A DNA stretch of 39,170 nucleotides. It comes from Verrucomicrobiota bacterium. Lineage in GTDB: Bacteria > Verrucomicrobiota > Verrucomicrobiia > Chthoniobacterales > Terrimicrobiaceae. Shown here piece after piece: positions 27,115 to 35,752 of the stretch (positions within the stretch are counted from its first letter, which is position 1; each line of letters opens with the position of its first letter). The stretch lies in the NCBI GenBank assembly GCA_026398275.1, contig JAPLTF010000045.1:1-39170 (forward strand), in the 5' to 3' direction. The notes under the pieces were generated by a model that saw only the letters and a program-made list of their open reading frames with translations, had not been told where the DNA came from and made no database searches. A program made the position numbers and the translations under genes.

Positions 27115-28712
27115 CAGCCTGGGAGTTTGAAGCGGGAGATGCCGCTTTGGAGGCCGCTCGTGGCTTCGTTGAGCTGGTCGATGGCGCGCGAGCTGTCGCG
27201 GATGCTGTCGGCGGTGAGGCGGGCGGCCTCGCCGAGCTGTGTGAGCGCCTCGCTGATCTGCTGCGCGCCCTGGGTCTGGGAGCGCATGCCCTCGTTCACG
27301 CTCTCGACGCTCGGGGCCAGCGACTGGACCTCCGAGATCACCCGGTCGAGCTGCGTTCCCACGGCGGCGATCTCCGTCGCACCGCGCCGCAGCTCCTCCG
27401 CGAATTTATCCATGCCCATGACGCCCGCGCTGACGGCGCTGACCATTTCCTTGACCATCTGCTCGATGTCGCCGGTGGAGGCGGCGGTCTGGTCGGCCAG
27501 GCGGCGGATTTCGGTGGCCACGACCGCGAATCCCCGTCCGTATTCCCCGGCTTTCTCCGCCTCGATGGCGGCGTTGAGGGAGAGAAGGTTCGTCTGGTCG
27601 GCCACCTTGCCGATCGTCGAGACGACCGCGTTGATGTTGCCGGCCTTTTCGTTCATCACGCCCAGCTTTGAAGTGATCCCGACCGAGGCTTCCAGAATGC
27701 CGCGCATGATTTTTTCCATGCGGTCGAGGCCCTCCTTGCCGCCCGACGCCATCTCGCTGGCCTGCTCGGCCACCGCGCTCACGCTGTCCGCCGTCTTCAG
27801 CAGCTCCGAGCTTGTCGCGCTCATCTCCTTCGCGGTCGCGCTGATCTCCGCCGATGTCGTGGCCACTTCCCCGGCGGTCGTCTGCTGCTCCTTGGTGGTG
27901 GCCGCGATCTCCACGGTCGAGCTGTTGACCTGCAGGCCGCTGCGCTGCACCTGCCCGATCAGCTCAGAGAGCGAGGCGATCATCGCTGCGAAGCTGCGCG
28001 AGAGCGAGCCGATCTCGTCGCCGCGCGCCGTGTCGCCGAGCGAGATCGTAAAGTCGCCGCCAGCCATTTGGCTTGCCGCCGCTTCGATCCGGGAGAGAGG
28101 GATCGTGATATTCCGCGAAACGATCAGGCCGACGATGGCGACGATGATCAGAGCGATTGGTGCCCCGAACAGAACCAGGCGCTCCAGCTGAAGAGCCGAG
28201 TCGCTGGTTGCCTTGTCAACCGCATTGAACTCCGCCATTTCCAGGCTTTTGAGGTGTTCGATTGCCATGAAGAGCCGCTCCATCTCCTTGGAGCTGCGCT
28301 CCACGCTTTCCGTGAGCCCGGCTGCCTCCCTGTCCTCAGCCTCGGTTTTCAGCTGAAGCAGCAGGGACTTGCAGATCGAGTCGATGCCGGCGATTTCCTC
28401 GCCGCGCCCGTCGGCTGCGGCGGAAGAGCGCAGCGCCTGAATTTTCGTTTCGAGCAGGGGCATGGCCTGCTCAAGCTGCGCGAGGTGGGCCCGGTTGCCC
28501 GTGACCAGAAACTGTCGCTGCCCGTCCTGCCCGTCCACAATGAAATCGTGAAACGCGTCGAGCCTGGCGATAAAATCGCGCTCCTCCCCGGCTTCGTGAA
28601 AATTTCTTTCGAGCTGCCTGACCGAGAGGAAGGACGATATGGAGAGGGCGACGATGGCGAGGAACGCGACCGCGTAGCCGGCGAAGATTTTGGTGCCGAT
28701 AGTGAGTTTCAT
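27114..28712 (-). CDS. Methyl-accepting chemotaxis protein (WspA-like)
   Basis: A 532-residue membrane chemoreceptor. TM1 is at about 9-29 and TM2 at 179-199. The extracytoplasmic part between them is a helical, CHASE3- or four-helix-bundle-like sensor with a QRQFLVTGN segment. A HAMP domain (about 200-252) and a long helical signalling domain follow. The hairpin tip reads [20 protein letters not shown] followed by [16 protein letters not shown]. The segments [17 protein letters not shown] and the end SGISRFK strongly recall WspA as I remember it. There is no C-terminal CheR-tethering pentapeptide. The start at 28712 puts TM1 at the N-terminus; the frame is open to 28775. First gene of the operon; a promoter was not securely located. 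Confidence 0.95.
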   Translation of the reverse strand: MKLTIGTKIFAGYAVAFLAIVALSISSFLSVRQLERNFHEAGEERDFIARLDAFHDFIVDGQDGQRQFLVTGNRAHLAQLEQAMPLLETKIQALRSSAAADGRGEEIAGIDSICKSLLLQLKTEAEDREAAGLTESVERSSKEMERLFMAIEHLKSLEMAEFNAVDKATSDSALQLERLVLFGAPIALIIVAIVGLIVSRNITIPLSRIEAAASQMAGGDFTISLGDTARGDEIGSLSRSFAAMIASLSELIGQVQRSGLQVNSSTVEIAATTKEQQTTAGEVATTSAEISATAKEMSATSSELLKTADSVSAVAEQASEMASGGKEGLDRMEKIMRGILEASVGITSKLGVMNEKAGNINAVVSTIGKVADQTNLLSLNAAIEAEKAGEYGRGFAVVATEIRRLADQTAASTGDIEQMVKEMVSAVSAGVMGMDKFAEELRRGATEIAAVGTQLDRVISEVQSLAPSVESVNEGMRSQTQGAQQISEALTQLGEAARLTADSIRDSSRAIDQLNEATSGLQSGISRFKLPG

Positions 28713-28847
28713 GGGATTGGGGGAAGCGGGGTTGATGTGCGCGACACCCGGGCACCTATTTGCGTCGCTTTCCACAGAGTTTTCAAGAGGAAATCAAGAA
28801 GATATGGGGTGGACCCGTTCCGCCCCGGTTACGACTGCGACGGGGTT

Positions 28848-28967
28848 TCAATCTCTGAAACAGCCATGCCGTCGGCCGCGCATGACCACCAACGTCAGCC
28901 CGATGGATAGCAGCATCCAAACCGCAGGCTCGGGGATCGCGACGAGGGCGATATTTTGAGCATTTGC
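28848..28967 (-). pseudogene. Orphan PEP-CTERM tail
   Basis: The last 40 codons before the stop read NIALVAIPEPAVWMLLSIG, then LTLVVMRGRR. This is a complete PEP-CTERM sorting signal: PEP motif, membrane helix and Arg-rich end. Such tails are recognised by exosortase and anchor or sort secreted proteins. Upstream in this frame, and in the two others on the strand, there is no exported protein domain or signal peptide, so only the tail seems to survive. A shifted frame at 28970-29080 reads plausibly (RCGLALENGEYADAGRLLAL), which hints at a frameshift. The full reading frame begins at 29117, but the earlier part looks unlike protein. It occupies the gap between the chemosensory operon and the GH78 gene, which otherwise shows nothing. 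Confidence 0.5.
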
Positions 28968-29132
28968 TGGAAGACGGCGGGTGCGGCGGATTTTTTCCCA
29001 AGGGCCAGCAAGCGGCCCGCATCTGCATACTCGCCGTTCTCCAAAGCCAGGCCGCAGCGCGCAAAGATCCATCCGGCCGGGTCGGCTTGACCGGCAACCA
29101 CTCGGCCAGCCGGTCAAAGGATCACGCGTGCT

Positions 29133-31391
29133 TCATGGCCGGCTGAGCTTGGTGGTCAAACGGTGGCGTCCGCTGGCAAGCGGGGCTGCCTTGCGACCGG
29201 GCAAACGAAGTTCAGCCCTGACGCCCTCGGGCACCGTCACATCGACAACCATGGTGCGACCGCGGACTCTCCAGCAGCACTCCGCAAGGCCATGCGGTGT
29301 CGGCAGGGAAGTCTCGGCCGACGTGATTCCGTCGCCGGGCTCGGGTGCGAAGAGGATTTTTTTGAAGCCCGGCGCCAGCGGGCGGATGCCGCCGATGACG
29401 CCATACATCCACTCGCCCACAGCGCCGTAGGCGTAGTGGTTGAAGGAGTTCATCCCGACCGGACCAAAACCCTCCTCCTTGGTGTAGCTGTTCCACCGCT
29501 CCCACATGGTCGTGGCTCCATTGCGCACGGTGTAGAGCCACGAGGGATAGTCCTCCTGCAGGAGAATTTTGTAGGCGAGGTCGGTGCGGCCGAAACGGGT
29601 CAGAACCGGCAGGAGCAGGGGGGTGCCGACGAAGCCGGTGGTGAGATGACAATTCCTCGCCTCGACCAGATCGACCAGGTGCGCGAAGGCTTTTTGGCGG
29701 AGTCTGGACGGCAGCAAATCAAACGCCAGGGCCAGCAGGTAGGCGGTCTGGCAATGCCCGACCACGCGGCCATCGGGCGTGACATAAGCCTTTTGGAACG
29801 CGACGACGATTTGCGCATGCAGCTTCTGGAACCGCCGGGCATCGTCCTTGTGGCCGAGGAGGCCGGCAATCTTGGTCAGAAGGCTTGTCGTGTGCGCAAA
29901 GTAGGCTGTGCCGACCAGATCGCACGGCACGGGGGCGTGGTTGGGCACCACCGCATCGATGGCCAGCCAATCACCATAAGCGGTTCGCGGACGGATCAGA
30001 TTTTTCGCCGTGCGGCGCTGGCATTCGATCCAGCGGACCATTGCGTCGTAGTTGTCGGCCAGAATGCTCTTGTCCCCGTAGTGCTGATAGATCTCCCACG
30101 GGCAGATCACGCCGGCATCGGCCCACGCCGCATTGCCGAATTGATGGGGACCATATTTTCCCAGGACATCCGGAGCCACGTCGGGGAAGGCGCCGTCCTT
30201 GCGTTGTCCGTCGCGCAGATCCTGCAGCCATTTGTGGAAAAACCTGCGGACGTCGTAATGGAAGGCTGCCGTGCCGATGAAGACCTGCGCATCGCCGGTC
30301 CACCCGAGGCGCTCATCGCGCTGCGGACAATCCGTCGGCACATCAAGGAAGTTGCCCCGCAGTCCCCAGCGGATGTTCGCGTTGAGGCGGTTGAGCAGCG
30401 GGTTGGAGCAATGGAACTTGCCGGCCGGCTGCATGTCGGTGTGGAGCACCATCGCGGTGAGCAACGAGGCATCGGGCTGGCCCGCAAGGCCGGTCACTTC
30501 GACATAGCGGAAGCCGTGGAAGGTGAAGCGTGGCGTCCATTCCTCCTCGCCCCCGCCCCGGCAGATGTAGGTGTCGATCACGCGCGCGAGGCGGAGATTC
30601 TCCCGGTAAACCGTCCCGTCGGCGTTGAGCATTTCGCCGAATTTGAGGACGATTTTCTGCCCGCGCCGGCCGCGGACTTTCAGCCGGCAGAGCCCGGCGA
30701 TGTTCTGGCCGAAGTCGAACACGAAGGCCTTGGGCGCGGGCTCCGTAATCTTGCGCGGGTGCAAGATCTGGGTGACGCGCACCGGCTCGTTGAGCTTGGG
30801 CTGGAGAACGCCACGGTAGGCGGGGAACACATCAACCTTGCGCCAGCCATCCGACGACGCGGACGGCACGCACCACTCGCCGAGCTCCTGCCGCGCATCG
30901 TAGGTTTCGCCGTGATAGATGTCCGACTGGACGATCGGGCCGTAACGCATTTCCCAGGCCTTGTCCGAGCCCAGCGTGATGCGCCGTCCGTCGCGCAACT
31001 CGACATCGAGCCGCGCGAGCAACTGCGGATGCGTGCCGTAGTGGTTGCGCTCGTTTTTCCAGAGCAGCGTGCCCGTATACCAACCGTCCCCGAGGATCGC
31101 GCCGAGCATGTTCTCGCCGGCGAGGAGCAGCTTGGTCACGTCGTATTCGAGCACCTGCGCCCGCTCGCGAAAATCCGACCACCCGGGCATGAGGAAGTCG
31201 CCGCCGATTTTGGCACCATTGAGATGCATGTCCGCGACCCCGAGCGCAGTCCAAGTCAGCGTGGCGCGCCTGACCGGTCCGGGCAGATGGAATGAACGGC
31301 GCAGATATGGGCAGGGCGGTTCGCCCGTGGTCGGACGCTGGCGGTCGCCGATCCATTGGGCGCGGGTTGCGATGGTATTTGTTGGAGACAT
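29133..31391 (-). CDS. Alpha-L-rhamnosidase, GH78
   Basis: A 752-residue glycoside hydrolase that removes terminal alpha-L-rhamnose. N-terminal beta domains include FDFGQNIAGLCRLKV, the typical bacterial rhamnosidase segment. The (alpha/alpha)6 catalytic domain holds DCPQRDERLGWTGDAQVF near residues 353-370, the general-acid region of GH78, and later TTMWERWNS with a second conserved acidic residue. A C-terminal beta domain follows (GVRAELRLPG). There is no signal peptide from the start at 31391, so the enzyme is probably cytoplasmic and works on imported oligosaccharides or glycosides. The frame is open to 31484. The 277-bp gap upstream (31392-31668) shows no gene or clear signal. Confidence 0.93.
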   Translation of the reverse strand: MSPTNTIATRAQWIGDRQRPTTGEPPCPYLRRSFHLPGPVRRATLTWTALGVADMHLNGAKIGGDFLMPGWSDFRERAQVLEYDVTKLLLAGENMLGAILGDGWYTGTLLWKNERNHYGTHPQLLARLDVELRDGRRITLGSDKAWEMRYGPIVQSDIYHGETYDARQELGEWCVPSASSDGWRKVDVFPAYRGVLQPKLNEPVRVTQILHPRKITEPAPKAFVFDFGQNIAGLCRLKVRGRRGQKIVLKFGEMLNADGTVYRENLRLARVIDTYICRGGGEEEWTPRFTFHGFRYVEVTGLAGQPDASLLTAMVLHTDMQPAGKFHCSNPLLNRLNANIRWGLRGNFLDVPTDCPQRDERLGWTGDAQVFIGTAAFHYDVRRFFHKWLQDLRDGQRKDGAFPDVAPDVLGKYGPHQFGNAAWADAGVICPWEIYQHYGDKSILADNYDAMVRWIECQRRTAKNLIRPRTAYGDWLAIDAVVPNHAPVPCDLVGTAYFAHTTSLLTKIAGLLGHKDDARRFQKLHAQIVVAFQKAYVTPDGRVVGHCQTAYLLALAFDLLPSRLRQKAFAHLVDLVEARNCHLTTGFVGTPLLLPVLTRFGRTDLAYKILLQEDYPSWLYTVRNGATTMWERWNSYTKEEGFGPVGMNSFNHYAYGAVGEWMYGVIGGIRPLAPGFKKILFAPEPGDGITSAETSLPTPHGLAECCWRVRGRTMVVDVTVPEGVRAELRLPGRKAAPLASGRHRLTTKLSRP

Positions 31392-31668
31392 AAAAAGAAA
31401 CGGGGGATCATTCTGACAACGGCAACCCAGAAGTCGAGCCAGACTTGATGCCACGAGGCACCGACGACGCGAAGCTCTGCCCATGGTGGCTCAAGCGGCC
31501 ACGGAAAACCGAAAAGGCGTCGGGAACGAGGGTGGCCGTGGACCGGAAGGATGACTTCATCAGTTGGAAAGTGTGGCGGCGACGCGTTCGTCAAGCAGGC
31601 GGCGATTTTCCATGGCCCGTTGATGGGTGATTGCACATTTGTTCTCTCTCCAGTTTTGTTCTGTGGGC

Positions 31669-34600
31669 CTATTTGTGCTTCGCAGCCTCCGCCTGAGCTC
31701 GGACGAAGAGGCGCGTCTGCCCTTTGGCAAAGGTGCATTTGAATGTTCCGCCGGTGTATGTTGAGCCATCGAATGCATCGGTCCATCGGCCATCACCCGG
31801 AAATTCCAACCTCACGGTCCCAGCCACCGGGGCCGTAACCGAGACGACCCCTTTCGCGGCATTGACAACATAACCCACCGGCGCATAGCAGCGTGCGCCT
31901 GATGAGAGGACAAAACTCCTCACGGCTTCTACGTTGGTCAGTGGTAGAGCGCTCCATGTCAGCGAGCCTTCGCCTTGCAGCGGTCGCCCGGCCCCGCCCG
32001 GTGGCCGGTCCGCAGGATTGGCAGAAACGTAGGTGGCCCAGCCTGCATCTTTGGCTGTGGCATAGGGATTTACCGGACCCGCATCTACGAGAATCGAACC
32101 GGTTGCGTTAGCCCGTAAGATGCCTGACCGCGTTGCGGCGTGCGTTGCCACCGGCAGTCCCAGCCATTTGGCCGGTGCATCCAAACTCCATTGCTGTGAC
32201 AGTGGATTGATCAGCCCGATCGATCCAACGGCTAGAAACGTGCGGCCTCCCTTCTCGATGACGCCGGAAAGCCTGGCAAGGTCTTCGGGATCGGCGGCCA
32301 CCGCGTTGGCAACCACAACCAGCTTTACGCTCTCGGGCAATTTGGCCACATCCGAGAGAAGATAGACTCCAATTGGCGCTCCCAACTTGGCCACCGCAAA
32401 GAGAAAGTCGGCGTTGGACAACTTGAAGGATTTCGAGTGCGGGGTGACCCAGGCAAAACTGGTGTCGTCTATGAGGAATCCGATTTCAGGCTGAGGGGTT
32501 CGGTCCCAGCCCAGCGATTCGGCTTGGATCCGGTGCATGGAGGCAAACTCCCGCTGCAATTGTTCGTCATCGTGCCAGCTGCTCAACAGCGAGTACCAGT
32601 AACGGCTAATGCCATTCACCACATCGTCGGCCAGGATCCGTCGATTCATGGTAATTGCCCCCGCCCGCGGATCGTTCGGATCGAAAAGGGTGTGCCAAAG
32701 CCCGTGATGGAGCCACGAGAACAGGTCGTTTTCGTTGAGGTATGCTTTGCCCGCAAGCCGAATGCTTGCCGTGCAGCCACCCTGTGACACAAAGGCCGCC
32801 TCCAAGGCGTCAGGGATTGTGCGGAAGTTGTGAAGAGGAACGCCGGCGAGGAAGTCGATCTGAGGATCGTCGAGCAATTGACGCAACGCAAAATGGCCGG
32901 AAAGACTCTGGCGAGGCTCGCCAGCCAGCTGGACGGTATAACCGTAGAATGCCCCTGCCAGAAGCTGCGGCGCAGATTCTTTGGACACATGCGCGAAGTA
33001 GCTTATTGTCTCCGCCGTCGAGTCGGAAATGAACTGCTGGTAGGCGGCCGCCCGCCGTCCCGCGTCGGTATCCGGATACAAATCGGTTCCAGAAATCATC
33101 CTTTCTTCCGGAGGCGGAATTTCTTTCCACGGAAATCCTTTGGCCTCACACCATCGGATGAAAGCCTGTTGTTGGATTGGCGAATAGTCGCCGCACAGCG
33201 TGTCATTAGACGCCCAGGCGAACCATTCTTCGGTCACCCCACCCATCAACAGTATTCCAACCACGCGGTTGGCCCATGGCTGGCTTTGCACGTATGCGAT
33301 GAGCGTCCGGAGGTTCTTGGCCTGTTGTTCGCGCCATGCCGAAGATGTGAACGACGCTGCGATCCCTCCCGTTTCCTCCCAGACGATGTCCTTACCATCC
33401 TTGCGCACAAGGACACGATCCTCCGGGTGTTCCTTGAACCATCTAGGCGGCAGGCTCAGGGAGACGCGAAGCAGCAAGTTGGCCTCCGGGTTGGCCGCCA
33501 GCGCCATCGCCGCATATTCATCGAGTTGTCGAAAGTCAAAACTCCCGTCGGGCTGCCATGTGGGCCGGGTGACGTTATGCACGTGACGTCCCGCGTTGGT
33601 CACGAGCGAAAACAGGTTGGCTCCATGTTTGCCGAATTGGTTGACGTTGCCCGGCATAAAGTCAAACGTCGCATAGCCGCTCCATGGCATGGGCTTTCCG
33701 TTCTTCAGAAAGGTTGGAACCCCATTGACCACCTTGCGCTTCATCTCGGGAAATCCGGGCTTCGATTCGTTGACAATCTCGATCCCCATGGGACTCGCCT
33801 GCAAGCGTCCCGCACGACCGACAAGGCTGACTGATGCCTTCCTCGACGGCAAATACTCTGGCACCTTGCGCCGGATTTCCGCCTCCCCTTTCTCGACAAG
33901 CGCCAGAACTTCCTGCTCGCTCAGTCGGATCCTCCACAAAGTCCATCGACCGTCTTCGACCTGCAGATCGAGCTGTTCTCCGGCAACAATTCCCTGCGCT
34001 TGCACAGAAAGAACAGCTTCCGCCCCGGCCGTGAGAGGACCGCTCCCCCCGAGAGTGGCCATGCGCGGGTCTGTTCCGTATTGGACCCGCAAGTTTGAGA
34101 AGGCCATTTTGTAAGTCCGTCCGGCTTTGGGGTCACGAACAACAAGCGCCAGCGTCACCGGCTGCCGAAGTTTTTCGCCTCCTGAGTTTGGACCAAAGTC
34201 AAAAGTCACTTCTTGGGATTGCCCGGGGGAAATCGCCGGAGCACCCGCGGCGGGTGCGCTCAGCGGCTTTCGCGCCTGGTCGGTCCACCAACCCACCTCA
34301 CTGACAATGCATGCCACTTCCACCGGAATATCTCCATCGTTGCTCACCGTCAGCAAAACCTTTTGCGGCACCTGGTTCAGACGCTCGTCAACGGTGATCA
34401 TTGCCGGCGGACAGGGATCCTTGTCGAATCGAAATTCCCATTCCGCGGCCGGAACGCCCTTCCTTTCCACCAGCTCAAACCGGTGGGTGGCAAACTTCGC
34501 CGCTCGCTCCAACGGATTTGCCAGAGCAGGCTGAACCCCGCATAACGTCTCAAAAACCGGCAGCGAATCGACCGTCGGACGGACGTAGGCGTCGCTCGGA

Positions 34601-34719
34601 TATTCTGTGCCCTCCGAAAGACAGGAAAACGTTGATGCAAAGATAATCAAGGGACAGGCCAGCCAGGCTCTGAACCAAATGCTAAATATGGTATTCGACT
34701 GATTAAAATGACGCTTCAT
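31669..34719 (-). CDS. Secreted GH42-like glycoside hydrolase-type protein
   Basis: A large exported protein (1016 residues) with a hydrophobic signal segment (FRAWLACPLIIFASTF) about 15-35 residues from the chosen start. The first 350 residues look like beta-sandwich domains. A TIM-barrel-like part follows: GVPTFLKNGKPMPWSGYATF, then a barrel with WQPDGSFDFRQLDEYAAMA, LLLRVSLSLPPRWFKEHPED and GILLMGGVTEEWF, which resembles the GH42/beta-galactosidase-type clan GH-A fold. A beta-galactosidase trimerisation-like domain may follow (PEIGFLIDDTSF onward). Catalytic glutamates and substrate are not certain. ATG 34812, 5 nt after the upstream stop, is an alternative start with 31 more residues before the signal. 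It is probably co-transcribed with the pseudopilin-like gene. Confidence 0.7.
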   Translation of the reverse strand: MKRHFNQSNTIFSIWFRAWLACPLIIFASTFSCLSEGTEYPSDAYVRPTVDSLPVFETLCGVQPALANPLERAAKFATHRFELVERKGVPAAEWEFRFDKDPCPPAMITVDERLNQVPQKVLLTVSNDGDIPVEVACIVSEVGWWTDQARKPLSAPAAGAPAISPGQSQEVTFDFGPNSGGEKLRQPVTLALVVRDPKAGRTYKMAFSNLRVQYGTDPRMATLGGSGPLTAGAEAVLSVQAQGIVAGEQLDLQVEDGRWTLWRIRLSEQEVLALVEKGEAEIRRKVPEYLPSRKASVSLVGRAGRLQASPMGIEIVNESKPGFPEMKRKVVNGVPTFLKNGKPMPWSGYATFDFMPGNVNQFGKHGANLFSLVTNAGRHVHNVTRPTWQPDGSFDFRQLDEYAAMALAANPEANLLLRVSLSLPPRWFKEHPEDRVLVRKDGKDIVWEETGGIAASFTSSAWREQQAKNLRTLIAYVQSQPWANRVVGILLMGGVTEEWFAWASNDTLCGDYSPIQQQAFIRWCEAKGFPWKEIPPPEERMISGTDLYPDTDAGRRAAAYQQFISDSTAETISYFAHVSKESAPQLLAGAFYGYTVQLAGEPRQSLSGHFALRQLLDDPQIDFLAGVPLHNFRTIPDALEAAFVSQGGCTASIRLAGKAYLNENDLFSWLHHGLWHTLFDPNDPRAGAITMNRRILADDVVNGISRYWYSLLSSWHDDEQLQREFASMHRIQAESLGWDRTPQPEIGFLIDDTSFAWVTPHSKSFKLSNADFLFAVAKLGAPIGVYLLSDVAKLPESVKLVVVANAVAADPEDLARLSGVIEKGGRTFLAVGSIGLINPLSQQWSLDAPAKWLGLPVATHAATRSGILRANATGSILVDAGPVNPYATAKDAGWATYVSANPADRPPGGAGRPLQGEGSLTWSALPLTNVEAVRSFVLSSGARCYAPVGYVVNAAKGVVSVTAPVAGTVRLEFPGDGRWTDAFDGSTYTGGTFKCTFAKGQTRLFVRAQAEAAKHK

Positions 34720-34817
34720 AAGCTGATTTGTGATTTGCTTTCCCGCTCCGGGAGTTTCTGCGCCGTTCGCTTCTATGGAATTGGTGTGTTTTTCGGTGTC
34801 AGCAGTGCTCATGGTGA

Positions 34818-35591
34818 TTAGCGCGCCAAAATGGAAAAGTTTTCCTCTTTGAAATCGTCTGTCCTTATTGCAGCAACATGACCGTCGAGAAAAAGGCAGG
34901 TAATAGAATCGCCAGACCAACGGGGCCCGGACCAATGCATGGGATCGATTCGAACAAACGAGATCCAGGCCTGAAAATTCAACCCTATACTCGGATTGGG
35001 GCCAGCGACGATACTCAGGCTTTCCATACAAACGATCTGTTGGGATGGCAAATCAATGGCTGGGAACGGCCGGGGACTGTTCAAACCGGAGACCCAGTCG
35101 CCTTGATCGGCCGGCAGAGCTGAGGTCTGATACCAAACCCAACCAAATCCCGCCTCGATCCGGCAAAGTTCGCCCGGCGATTCATCCTTTCTCTCCCCGG
35201 TGAAAAGATTTGGCACGTCGTCCCAGATTCCCTTCGGATATTTACTGCTCCATGGCGTGTAGCTGGGGTTCCAGAACATCTTGGCCGAGCCGCCTGTGTA
35301 ACGCATGAGGTAGTGGCACCACCAGGCTCTATAGTTTCCGGTCAGTTCGGGATCATCGCCCATGTTGATGAAATTAGTCGGCAAACATCGGCCTTCGTTA
35401 TCGGCTAGATAGGCAGAGTGGGCTCCTCCAATTGCCTTTAAATATGAAATCTTTTGCGCCGATCTGGCCGCAGACATCGCTTTCTGCGTCCCGGCATAGC
35501 CAAGGGCAGCCAAAATCGCAACGATGGTGATGACCGCCAACAACTCGATCAAAGTGAAGCCTGTGTTGCCCTTGGCGCATCGACTACACAT
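34818..35591 (-). CDS. Prepilin-type N-terminal domain protein (pseudopilin-like)
   Basis: A 257-residue protein with a type IV prepilin leader: a short basic leader, then GFTLIELLAVITIVAILAAL, which would be cut by prepilin peptidase after the first Gly and methylated. The C-terminal part has the LFLDGHVAAIRTDDF ending of the DUF1559-like (H-X9-DG) pseudopilins that occur in many copies in Planctomycetes, Verrucomicrobia and Lentisphaerae. Its role there is not established; a surface or secretion-related function is inferred. The start at 35591 places the leader at the N-terminus, with the open frame going on to 35672. It sits inside the hydrolase cluster, between two glycoside-hydrolase genes. 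Confidence 0.88.
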   Translation of the reverse strand: MCSRCAKGNTGFTLIELLAVITIVAILAALGYAGTQKAMSAARSAQKISYLKAIGGAHSAYLADNEGRCLPTNFINMGDDPELTGNYRAWWCHYLMRYTGGSAKMFWNPSYTPWSSKYPKGIWDDVPNLFTGERKDESPGELCRIEAGFGWVWYQTSALPADQGDWVSGLNSPRPFPAIDLPSQQIVCMESLSIVAGPNPSIGLNFQAWISFVRIDPMHWSGPRWSGDSITCLFLDGHVAAIRTDDFKEENFSILAR

Positions 35592-35752
35592 CGCGACCAC
35601 GCGCTTCTGCTTGAAACGCCGTGATGCGGGGTGATAGGGGACAGGGGTCACTGGATTGGTAATATACTGCAACCAGTGTCATTTGTCGATGCCAATTCTT
35701 CTGATTCTCATCGATTGTATTACTGAAGAGTGAGAGCGCCTGTTCGTCCGCA

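Noticed and set aside
20410-28712. Interpretation as a standard flagellar chemotaxis operon.
   Set aside because: There is no cheY, flagellar gene or P2 domain in CheA. The gene order with two cheW genes, CheR-TPR and CheA-REC fits Wsp instead.
31392-31796. Short minus-strand frames between the GH42-like and GH78 genes (for example ending RAMENRRLLDERVAATLSN).
   Set aside because: They mostly overlap the end of the GH42-like gene, have no recognisable domain and no coupling to neighbours.
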